In this document: positions 16,313 through 22,979 of the stretch, in pieces
Layout: the number at the start of each line of letters is the position of its first letter
Position numbering within the stretch: the stretch's first letter is position 1
Source of the DNA: an uncultured Oscillospiraceae bacterium
Lineage (GTDB): Bacteria; Bacillota; Clostridia; Oscillospirales; Oscillospiraceae
Length of the DNA stretch: 46,843 nt
Reading direction: 5' to 3'
NCBI GenBank assembly: GCA_934597125.1
Contig: CAKTQM010000012.1
Location: 1-46,843 of the forward strand
The notes under the pieces: generated by a model
Seen by the model: only the letters and a program-made list of their open reading frames with translations
Told to the model about the DNA's origin: nothing
Database searches by the model: none
Translations under genes and position numbers: made by a program

Positions 16313-16846
16313 TTATTTCTCCGCGTTTTTCTGGGCGTCCTGCTTCAGATGATCCTGAGCAGCCTGCATCTGCTCCTGAGAGGCGGAGCGGAACTGAGCG
16401 CGGGAGTTCTGCACCTCCGCCAGCGCGGTCTGAATGGCCTCCTCCGTCCGGCGCAGGGCGTCCTCGGTGTAGGTGTTGGCGACGCGGTACAGCTCGCGGC
16501 TGCGCTCCTCGGCACGGTGGATGATGTCGGCGCTCTTCTGCCGCGCCTGCTGGATGACTTCACTTTCAGAGACGATGGTTTTGGCGTCCAGCTCGGCCTG
16601 ACGCAGCATCTTCTCCACTTCCTTCTTGGCGCCTGCCACGTAGTCGTTGCGGGCGGCGATCAGCTCCTTGGCCTTGTTCAGCTCCAGGGGCAGCTTCGAG
16701 CGCATCTCGTCCAGCAGATCCAGCGCCTCATCGCGGTTGATGGCGCATTTTTCGGCGCTGAACGCCACGCTCTTGGCCTCGTCGATCATGGTATAGAGCA
16801 TGTCGATCAAGCGCTGTACGTCCTTTTCCTCCATGTCAGTGGTCAC
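16313..16846 (-). CDS. Coiled-coil protein, DivIVA/ATP-synthase-B-like, downstream of coaD (177 aa)
   Basis: Almost the whole protein is charged and predicted helical with heptad patterning (LNKAKELIAARNDYVAG, KKEVEKMLRQAELDAKTI, ADIIHRAEERSRELYR). There is no signal peptide, membrane segment or catalytic motif, so a cytoplasmic structural or scaffold protein is most likely. Clostridia often carry such a gene right after coaD, commonly labelled ATPase although no Walker motif is visible here. It overlaps the coaD stop. The start is unsure: GTG 16846 is very close to AAAGGA, while ATG 16834 is 14 nt away from it. Confidence 0.62.
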   Translation of the reverse strand: MTTDMEEKDVQRLIDMLYTMIDEAKSVAFSAEKCAINRDEALDLLDEMRSKLPLELNKAKELIAARNDYVAGAKKEVEKMLRQAELDAKTIVSESEVIQQARQKSADIIHRAEERSRELYRVANTYTEDALRRTEEAIQTALAEVQNSRAQFRSASQEQMQAAQDHLKQDAQKNAEK

Positions 16847-17318
16847 ATCCTTTCATCAATTCCTCCGCCACCGGAGCGGGTACATATTTCGTCAGGGGCT
16901 GACCGTAACGGATCATCTCGCGGGCCATGGTGGAGCTGAAATGCTCAAACTCCGCCCGGGCGGGCAGCAGCAGAGTCTCCAGCGTGCTGTCGATCCCCTG
17001 GTTGATGCGGGCCATCTGCATTTCGGAGTCGAAATCCGTCATGTTGCGGACGCCCTTGACAATGATGTGGGCGTTTTTCTGGCGGGCGTAGTCCGCCAGC
17101 AGGCCGGAAAACAGCTCTGCCTGAGCGTTGGGGATGTGGGCGATGGACTTCCGGATCAGCGTTAGCCGCTTTTCCTGGGTGAACATGGGCTGCTTTTTGT
17201 CGCAGTTGACCATCACACACATGTAGACCTGATCGAAGCACTGGGCGGCACGGCTGAGAATGTCCAGATGCCCCAGAGTGATGGGGTCAAAGCTGCCGGG
17301 GTAAATGGCGATCTTCAT
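16836..17318 (-). CDS. coaD: Phosphopantetheine adenylyltransferase CoaD (160 aa)
   Basis: CoaD makes dephospho-CoA from 4'-phosphopantetheine and ATP, the fourth step of CoA synthesis. The nucleotidyltransferase motif TLGH (14-17) lies in YPGSFDPITLGHLDI, and FSSTMAREMI with KGVRNMTDFDSEMQMA also match. Its length is standard. The ATG overlaps the rsmD TGA as ATGA, and rsmD-coaD adjacency is common in Firmicutes. Confidence 0.97.
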   Translation of the reverse strand: MKIAIYPGSFDPITLGHLDILSRAAQCFDQVYMCVMVNCDKKQPMFTQEKRLTLIRKSIAHIPNAQAELFSGLLADYARQKNAHIIVKGVRNMTDFDSEMQMARINQGIDSTLETLLLPARAEFEHFSSTMAREMIRYGQPLTKYVPAPVAEELMKGCDH

Positions 17319-17872
17319 AGGGTGTCCTCGTTTCCGCTGCGGTGATAGACGCTCAGCTTGATCTTGCCGTACCGGTACTGCCGGTACAGCCCGTAGGGGG
17401 GCGCCAGCGCCGGCAGCTCGGTCTCCACGGCGCTTTCCGCCACAATTATACCATGTTCACGGCAAATGTCAAATGCCGCAATGTCCTCCAGCGCCTTCAC
17501 CAGCAGGCCGGAGGCGTAGGGGGGATCGAGGAAGATCAGGTCGAATTTCTCGCCGCTTTTCAGATAGGCCATGGCGTCGCCGCTGCGGACTACGGCGCGG
17601 TCGGTCAGGCCGCACACGTCCAGATTTTCGCGGATCAGCTTCACGGCGTCATTGCGCTGGTCGATGAACACGCACTGCCGCGCGCCGCGGCTGAGGGCCT
17701 CGATGCCCAGCTGGCCGGTGCCGGCAAACAGATCCAGCACCCGCCGTCCCTCGATATCAAACTGGATGATGGAGAACAGGCTCTCCTTTACCTTGCCGGT
17801 GGTGGGGCGGGTCTCCATGCCCTCCAGCTCCTTCAAACGTCTGCCTCTGGCAGTACCGGTGATGACTCTCAT
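17315..17872 (-). CDS. rsmD: 16S rRNA (guanine966-N2)-methyltransferase RsmD (185 aa)
   Basis: RsmD methylates G966 of 16S rRNA during 30S assembly. The SAM-binding motif DLFAGTGQLGIEAL (49-53 core) and the catalytic DPPY (116-119) are intact, and the start MRVITGTARGRRL is characteristic. It overlaps the upstream phosphodiesterase stop by four bases and couples to coaD in the same way. Confidence 0.96.
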   Translation of the reverse strand: MRVITGTARGRRLKELEGMETRPTTGKVKESLFSIIQFDIEGRRVLDLFAGTGQLGIEALSRGARQCVFIDQRNDAVKLIRENLDVCGLTDRAVVRSGDAMAYLKSGEKFDLIFLDPPYASGLLVKALEDIAAFDICREHGIIVAESAVETELPALAPPYGLYRQYRYGKIKLSVYHRSGNEDTL

Positions 17873-18705
17873 TTCTCTGTCTCCCTCGGGTCGAATTGTT
17901 CAAAGATGGCCAGCGCGCCGCCGGCCTCCGCCGCGTCCATATCGGCGCGGCTGCGGATCGTCCAGCTGAACTCCTGTGCCCCGTACAGCCCGCGGCACAG
18001 CTTCAGCGACAGGCTGCCGCGATCCTCAAACCGGTAGGCGATGAAATGGGGGCGGGCGTAGCAGTTCAGCAGCAGGTTCCCCAGCGCCCAGCGCACCGCG
18101 CCGGGCAGATGTGCCCCGTCGCCGTGGCGGGTGAAATTTTCGGACAGCTGGCCCCGCAGAATGTCGGGCCGGTTGTGCCACAGCCAGGCAAGGCACCGGG
18201 GATCGAAGGACTCCACGCAGTAGTCCACCTTATACTTGTCCAGCAGCTTGCAGGCGGCGGCCGCCAGCGCCTCGGCGTTGCCTCGTTCGGCTTTCAGCTC
18301 CACGATCAGCGGCGCTTTTCCGGCAAAGAGGGGCAGCACCTCCTCCAGCAGGGGAATGTGATACTCCGTGCCCTCCAGCCTGTACTGCGCCAGCTCCTCC
18401 GCCGTCAGATCCTCCACCAGCACGTCCGCTCCGGCGGTGCGCAGCAGGGAGGCATCGTGGATCACCGCCAGGCGGCCATCCTTCATCAAATGCACATCCA
18501 GCTCCGCGCCGAAGCCGCACTGCACCGCCCGCTTGAAGGCGGGGATGGAGTTTTCGGGGATGCGGGGCTTGTCATGAAAGCCCCGATGGGCGAAGCGCCA
18601 GCCGCGGAATTTCGCCCAGTCCCGCCGCCTGCTGCACCGCAGGCACAGCAGATACAGCACGAATACGACGGCCAGTACCAGTAAAATATAAAGTATCCAT
18701 TTCAT
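17869..18705 (-). CDS. Membrane-anchored glycerophosphodiester phosphodiesterase (278 aa)
   Basis: An N-terminal membrane anchor (about 3-22) precedes a GDPD TIM-barrel domain. His40-Arg41-Gly42 in FAHRGFHDKPRIPENS, Glu68/Asp70 in GAELDVHLMKDG, His83 in AVIHD and the later LIVELKAE carry the catalytic acid-base and metal residues. The family hydrolyses glycerophosphodiesters from phospholipid or teichoic acid turnover to glycerol 3-phosphate and an alcohol. Substrate and sidedness are not visible. It lies 1-2 bp after the MFS gene and overlaps rsmD. Confidence 0.87.
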   Translation of the reverse strand: MKWILYILLVLAVVFVLYLLCLRCSRRRDWAKFRGWRFAHRGFHDKPRIPENSIPAFKRAVQCGFGAELDVHLMKDGRLAVIHDASLLRTAGADVLVEDLTAEELAQYRLEGTEYHIPLLEEVLPLFAGKAPLIVELKAERGNAEALAAAACKLLDKYKVDYCVESFDPRCLAWLWHNRPDILRGQLSENFTRHGDGAHLPGAVRWALGNLLLNCYARPHFIAYRFEDRGSLSLKLCRGLYGAQEFSWTIRSRADMDAAEAGGALAIFEQFDPRETEK

Positions 18706-18706
18706 A

Positions 18707-20269
18707 TCAATCCATCTCCAGATCCTGCATGGCTTCCAGCCCCAGATTCAGCTGGGGCTTGCTGTCGCCGTGGTGGACGAACAGCATGGTGACAAAGGAC
18801 AGCGCCACAAACACGGCGGCGTAGGGGAACAGCACCCGCATGCCCCACTTGTCCATCAAAAGACCCGACAGCATGGGCGTGACTACCTGAGCCGCCATGG
18901 AGGCGGTGTAGTAAAACCCCGTGTACTTGCCCACGCTTCCGCCGCTGGACAGCTCCACCACCATGGGGAAGGAGTTCACGTTGATGGTGGCCCAGCCGAT
19001 GCCCGCCAGGGCAAACATCAGGTTCATCAGCAGCGTGGGGCTCTCTGCGTGCAAAAAGCCCGCCACGGTGAAGGCCGCCAGCAGCATGATCACGCCCGCC
19101 TGAATGGCTTTTTTCCGTCCCACCTTGCTGGAGATGACGCCAACCGGCAGATAGGCCGCGATGGCCGCCGCCTGGGCGATGATCAGGGTCAGGTTGTAAT
19201 CCTTGTGCAGAATGTTGCTGGCATACACCGAGTATTTGCTGGTAACGGCATTATAGCCGAAGAACCACAGCACGATACTCAGCAGAATGAAGATCAGGGA
19301 TTTCACCTCGCCAGTAGTCAGCTTCCGCTCCTCCTGAGGTGTGCCGTCCGCCGTCTCCTCCTCAATGCCGTAGCTCACGCTGTCCCGCTGCATCTCCTGG
19401 GCCCACTCCGTTTCCCGCACCGTCAGCAGGAAGATCACCAGCGCCGCCAGCATAATGGCCGCGATGACGGCGAAATAGGCGGTGTAGCTCATCAGCGCGT
19501 TGCGCACCGACGCGGTGGCGAACACCATGCCCAGCGCCAGCACCAGAATACCGCCGGCGCTGCCCATCAGGTTGATGACCGCGTTGGCCTTGGAGCGCAG
19601 GGGCTTCACCGTCACGTCCGGCATCAGCGCCACGGCGGGGGAGCGGAACGTAGCCATGGAGACCAGAATCACCAGCAGCACCGCAATGAAGAACACCAGC
19701 GTGGCGGGATGCGCCGCCGTGACCTGCCAGGCGTAGGCCTGCCGGGCGGGGGTCACGTAGTTGGTGTAGTTGGGATTGGTGACGGCGGTGCCGTCCTCGC
19801 TGATCAGCTGGCTGCGGATGGCGGTGAACTCCTCCTCCGTGAACTGCTGCCGCAGCACGAACTTGTCGCCGTGGGGCGTGATGAGGGTCTCGTCCGCCTG
19901 GCTTTCATAGATGGCCGTCAGGGCGGCGGGATCGTCGATATTGGCGGCGTCCCCCAGATTTTTCAGCTGGGCGCTGTCGATAAAGCTCAGGCAGATCAGC
20001 GCCACAGCGGCGATCAGCGTGCCCAGCACGATAAAGGGCGTGCGCCGCCCCTTCCGGTGGGTACACTTGTCGGAGATGGCCCCGAACAGGGGCAGCATGA
20101 ACAGCGCCAGTACGTTGTCCGCCGCCATGATGACCCCCGACCAGGTCTGGCTCATGCCGAACTTGTTGGTCAGGATCAGGGGAATGGTGTTGTCATAGGC
20201 CTGCCAGAAGGCGCAGATCAGGAAAAAGGCAAAGCCCACCAGAATGGTGCGTTTGTAGTTCAGCTTCAT
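18707..20269 (-). CDS. MFS transporter, GPH/SLC45-like, with large external loop (520 aa)
   Basis: Twelve or so membrane helices and the cytoplasmic loop FGAISDKCTHRKGRRTPFI between helices 2 and 3 point to a major facilitator of the sugar-cation symporter (GPH/SLC45) type; a second-half counterpart is SSKVGRKKA. Between helices 3 and 4 lies an unusual hydrophilic segment of about 95 residues (IDSAQLKNLGDAAN to WQVTAAHP) predicted outside the cell. I start at 20269 (MKLNYKRT), with AAGGAG upstream; this ATG overlaps the HAD gene stop as ATGA. Its substrate cannot be told from sequence. Confidence 0.82.
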   Translation of the reverse strand: MKLNYKRTILVGFAFFLICAFWQAYDNTIPLILTNKFGMSQTWSGVIMAADNVLALFMLPLFGAISDKCTHRKGRRTPFIVLGTLIAAVALICLSFIDSAQLKNLGDAANIDDPAALTAIYESQADETLITPHGDKFVLRQQFTEEEFTAIRSQLISEDGTAVTNPNYTNYVTPARQAYAWQVTAAHPATLVFFIAVLLVILVSMATFRSPAVALMPDVTVKPLRSKANAVINLMGSAGGILVLALGMVFATASVRNALMSYTAYFAVIAAIMLAALVIFLLTVRETEWAQEMQRDSVSYGIEEETADGTPQEERKLTTGEVKSLIFILLSIVLWFFGYNAVTSKYSVYASNILHKDYNLTLIIAQAAAIAAYLPVGVISSKVGRKKAIQAGVIMLLAAFTVAGFLHAESPTLLMNLMFALAGIGWATINVNSFPMVVELSSGGSVGKYTGFYYTASMAAQVVTPMLSGLLMDKWGMRVLFPYAAVFVALSFVTMLFVHHGDSKPQLNLGLEAMQDLEMD

Positions 20270-21069
20270 AGTTCGTTCTCCTTCAGTTCGTGATAGAGCT
20301 TTGCGATGTCCGGATAGACCCATGTGGGGTTGACGCGGTATTTGACGATGTCGCCCACCACGCCCTCACCGCTGAGGACGAAGACACTGTCGATCCCCGC
20401 GTTGACGCCGCAGGCCACGTCGGTATACAGCCGGTCGCCGATGATGACGGCCTGCCGCGCCGCGAAGCCTGTCCGTTCCAGCGCCAGACGCACCATCTCC
20501 GGCTGGGGCTTGCCCAGAAAGCGGGGGCGTTTTCCGGTGGCGCGCATCAGCATCTCGCACACGCTGCCGCAGTCCGGCACCGAGCCGTACCACGTGGGAC
20601 ACACCCAGTCGGGATTGGTAGCCAGCCATGCCACGCCCCGGTTCAGCAAAATGCAGCTGTCCTCTAACTTCTGAAAGGTCAGCTCTGTGTCAAAACCGCT
20701 CAGCAGCACGGTGATATCGTCGGACAGGGCGTCCGTCACGCGGATGCCCGCCTGTTTCAGCTGCTCCCGCAGCGACGCTGTGCCGGAGACGTAGCACCGC
20801 TGCCCCGCAAACTCCGTCAGGAGGGTGTGCTGGGCCGCGTCAGCGGAGGTGAGATAGTCCTCCGGCACCGTTTCGATGCCCAGACGGCGCATCTTGGCGA
20901 TGTAGCCCTCCACGCCGCGGGAGGAATTGTTAGTCAGAAACAGATACCGTCCGCCCTGCCGGCGGATCAGGGAGAGAAACTCCGGCACCTTATCAAATAG
21001 CTGCTCGTCCAGATAGAGGGTGCCGTCCATATCCAGCAAAAAAAGCCGCTTTTCCGCCAGCGATGCCAT
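20266..21069 (-). CDS. HAD-IIA family sugar-phosphatase, NagD-like (267 aa)
   Basis: Motif I is Asp13-Met-Asp15-Gly-Thr (LLDMDGTLYLDEQL), motif II FLTNNSSRG, then GKPQPEM and the acidic motif IIGDRLYTDVACGVNAG. The cap between motifs II and III is the type found in NagD/AraL/PGP-like phosphatases. The natural substrate of these enzymes is varied. I start at 21069 (MASLAEKR) because AAAGGAGG is upstream. It is the first gene of a six-gene coupled operon ending at 16313 and lies divergent to spoVAD. Confidence 0.88.
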   Translation of the reverse strand: MASLAEKRLFLLDMDGTLYLDEQLFDKVPEFLSLIRRQGGRYLFLTNNSSRGVEGYIAKMRRLGIETVPEDYLTSADAAQHTLLTEFAGQRCYVSGTASLREQLKQAGIRVTDALSDDITVLLSGFDTELTFQKLEDSCILLNRGVAWLATNPDWVCPTWYGSVPDCGSVCEMLMRATGKRPRFLGKPQPEMVRLALERTGFAARQAVIIGDRLYTDVACGVNAGIDSVFVLSGEGVVGDIVKYRVNPTWVYPDIAKLYHELKENEL

Positions 21070-21102
21070 AAGCGCCCTCCTTTCGATACCAATACAATTT
21101 AC

Positions 21103-21131
21103 AGAATAGCACATATGGGGAAGGATGGCAA
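21103..21131 (-). promoter_or_regulatory. Promoter of the HAD-MFS-GDPD-rsmD-coaD operon
   Basis: On the minus strand TTGCCA (21126-21131) and TATTCT (21103-21108) are 17 bp apart, about 35 bp before the HAD start codon. Confidence 0.65.
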
Positions 21132-21173
21132 GAATTTGTTATGGTTCCGTTCCCGCAGGGCAAAACGGGCAAA

Positions 21174-21203
21174 CACATATTTTCCTGCTTCCTCCGCATA
21201 CTA
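21174..21203 (+). promoter_or_regulatory. Candidate forespore (sigma-G/F) promoter of spoVAD
   Basis: CATACTA (21197-21203) equals the usual sigma-G -10 consensus. CACATA 17 bp upstream keeps only the ATA of the -35. The distance to the ribosome site (GAGGTG, 21217-21222) suits a short leader, and spoVA genes are forespore-expressed in known spore formers. Confidence 0.5.
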
Positions 21204-21228
21204 CCGGAAAAACTGTGAGGTGAACCAA

Positions 21229-22242
21229 ATGGAAATGCATCGAACGGGCCGCACGGTGGCGTTTTCCGGCGGCGTCAGCGTGCTGTCCTGGGGCAGCATC
21301 GGCGGCAAGCTGGAGGGTCAGGGCCCGCTGGGCAGCTATTTTGACGAGATCGAGCCGGATTCCTTCTGCGGCCAGACCAGCTGGGAAAAGGCGGAGTCCG
21401 CCCTCCAGCAGCGTGCCTTGGGTCACGCCCTCCAGCGGGGCGGCATGACGGCGGAGGACGTGGATCTGGTGCTGGCGGGCGACCTTTTGAACCAGTGCGC
21501 CGCCAGTAATTTCGCCCTGCGCAACCGGCCCTTCAGCGTGGGCGGCCTGTACGCTGCCTGCGCCACCATGGGGGAGGGCCTGTCTCTGGCGGCCATGCTG
21601 CTGCAGGGGGGCGCGGCCGCCACGGCGGCGGTGATGACCTCCTCCCACTACTGCACCGCCGAGCGGCAGTACCGCATGCCCCTGCCCTACGGCTCCCAGC
21701 GCTGTCCCACCGCCCAGTGGACGGCCACCGCCTCCGGCTGCTGCGTGCTGGGCCGCAATGGCGACGGCCCCTATCTGACCCACGCCACCATGGGCCGCGT
21801 GGTGGACATGGGGGTCAATGACGAGTGCAACATGGGCGGGGCCATGGCCCCCGCCGCCATCGACACGCTGGAGACGCTGTTTCGGGATACCCACACCACG
21901 CCCCAGGATTACGACCTGATCGTCACCGGCGATCTGGGCGCGGTGGGCCATCGGGCGGTGCGGGAGCTGATGGGCCGCGACGGCCTTACCATGGACAACC
22001 GCTATACCGATTGCGGCCTGCTGCTGTTCGACCGGCAGAAGCAGGATATGCACGCCGGCGGCTCCGGCGCGGGGTGCAGCGCTTCGGTGCTGTGCGCCTA
22101 TCTGCTGCCGGGGCTGAAGAGCCGCCGGTGGAAGCGGATCATTTTCGCCCCCACCGGCGCCCTGCAAAGCCCCACCACCGTGTTTCAAAAGGAGACCATG
22201 CCCGCCGTGTGCCACGCCGTGGTGCTGTCGGCGGAGCGGTAA
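21229..22242 (+). CDS. spoVAD: Stage V sporulation protein AD (337 aa)
   Basis: SpoVAD has a thiolase-like fold, binds dipicolinic acid and sits on the outer face of the spore inner membrane as part of the SpoVA uptake/release channel. Family stretches seen are GRTVAFSGGVSVLSWGSIGG, CGQTSWEKAE, FALRNRPFSVGGLYAACATMGE, GVNDECNMGGAMAPAA and YDLIVTGDLGAVG. I start at 21229 (MEMHRTGRT) after GAGGTG; the longer frame to 21115 would cross the predicted promoter. spoVAE follows 10 bp later. spoVAC, normally just upstream, is missing here. Confidence 0.95.
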   Translation: MEMHRTGRTVAFSGGVSVLSWGSIGGKLEGQGPLGSYFDEIEPDSFCGQTSWEKAESALQQRALGHALQRGGMTAEDVDLVLAGDLLNQCAASNFALRNRPFSVGGLYAACATMGEGLSLAAMLLQGGAAATAAVMTSSHYCTAERQYRMPLPYGSQRCPTAQWTATASGCCVLGRNGDGPYLTHATMGRVVDMGVNDECNMGGAMAPAAIDTLETLFRDTHTTPQDYDLIVTGDLGAVGHRAVRELMGRDGLTMDNRYTDCGLLLFDRQKQDMHAGGSGAGCSASVLCAYLLPGLKSRRWKRIIFAPTGALQSPTTVFQKETMPAVCHAVVLSAER

Positions 22243-22252
22243 GGAGGATGAA

Positions 22253-22609
22253 ATGGACTATCTGTGGTGTTTTCTCTGCGGCGGACTGCTGTGCGCCGTG
22301 GGTCAGGTGCTCATCGACCTGACGAAGCTGACCCCCGCCCGTATCCTGTCGGGCTATGTGGTGGCGGGCGTGATCCTGCAGGCGCTGGGCCTTTACCAGC
22401 CGCTGGTGGACTGGGCCGGCGCGGGAGCCACCGTCCCACTGACGGGCTTTGGCTACTCCCTGGCTAAGGGCGTGGCAAAGGCGGTGGGGGAGCAGGGCCT
22501 GCTGGGCGTTCTCACCGGCGGGCTGACCGCCACGGCCGGCGGCATCGCCGCGGCGGTGGTGTTTGCCCTGATCATGGCCCTTTTGTGCAAGCCAAAAGAA
22601 AAGCGTTGA
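22253..22609 (+). CDS. spoVAE: Stage V sporulation protein AE (118 aa)
   Basis: This is the small membrane subunit SpoVAE(b): about four helices (YLWCFLCGGLLCAVGQVLID, LSGYVVAGVILQALGLY, a GFGYSLAKGV loop, and GGIAAAVVFALIMALL). It is part of the membrane channel that moves dipicolinic acid with SpoVAC and SpoVAD. AAGGAGG precedes ATG 22253. The csoR promoter overlaps the last codons. Confidence 0.92.
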   Translation: MDYLWCFLCGGLLCAVGQVLIDLTKLTPARILSGYVVAGVILQALGLYQPLVDWAGAGATVPLTGFGYSLAKGVAKAVGEQGLLGVLTGGLTATAGGIAAAVVFALIMALLCKPKEKR

Positions 22610-22634
22610 CAAATACCCTGTGGGGGTATATAAT
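22606..22634 (+). promoter_or_regulatory. csoR-copA promoter with embedded CsoR operator
   Basis: Consensus TTGACA (22606-22611) and TATAAT (22629-22634) are separated by 17 bp. The spacer holds ATACCC-TGTGG-GGGTAT (22613-22629), which closely matches the B. subtilis CsoR operator. Apo-CsoR bound here would block polymerase; Cu(I) would release it. Confidence 0.92.
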
Positions 22635-22648
22635 GCCACCATCAAAAG

Positions 22649-22665
22649 ATACCCCCAGGAGGTAT
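22649..22665 (-). promoter_or_regulatory. Second, inverted CsoR-like operator overlapping the csoR ribosome site
   Basis: ATACCCCCAGGAGGTAT, read on the minus strand, matches the first operator at 14 of 17 positions. It starts 36 bp after the first and includes the AGGAGG (22657-22662) used by csoR. Confidence 0.65.
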
Positions 22666-22670
22666 ACGAT

Positions 22671-22967
22671 ATGGACTGCTGCCATTGCAAAAAGACGAAG
22701 CACCGCTCCGACGAGGAGCAAAAGCGCCTGACAAACCGCCTGAACCGCATCGAGGGTCAGGTGCGGGGCCTGAAGGACATGCTGCAAAAGGACGCCTACT
22801 GCCCCGATATTCTGGTGCAGGTGTCCGCCGTCAGCGCCGCGCTGAACAGCTTCAGCAAGGAGCTGCTGGCCGCCCACATCCGCACCTGCGTGGCGGACGG
22901 CATCCGTCAGGGGGATGACGCGGTCATCGACGAACTGGTGACTACGCTGCAAAAGCTGATGAAATAA
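22671..22967 (+). CDS. csoR: Copper-sensing repressor CsoR (98 aa)
   Basis: CsoR is a helical tetramer that binds its operator when metal-free and leaves it on binding Cu(I). The Cu(I) ligands are at Cys44, His69 and Cys73, with the exact 25- and 4-residue spacing of M. tuberculosis CsoR (36/61/65). NRIEGQVRGLKDML is the family signature. An extra CCHC-type cluster (residues 3-6, CCHC) is at the N-terminus. I start at 22671, nine nt after AGGAGG, rather than the in-frame ATG at 22620 inside the promoter. copA follows 12 bp downstream. Confidence 0.95.
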   Translation: MDCCHCKKTKHRSDEEQKRLTNRLNRIEGQVRGLKDMLQKDAYCPDILVQVSAVSAALNSFSKELLAAHIRTCVADGIRQGDDAVIDELVTTLQKLMK

Positions 22968-22979
22968 GGAGGCAGCGGA

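Noticed and set aside
21115..21228. Longer spoVAD start 38 codons upstream
   Set aside because: It would include the predicted forespore promoter, and the added residues are basic and unlike SpoVAD.
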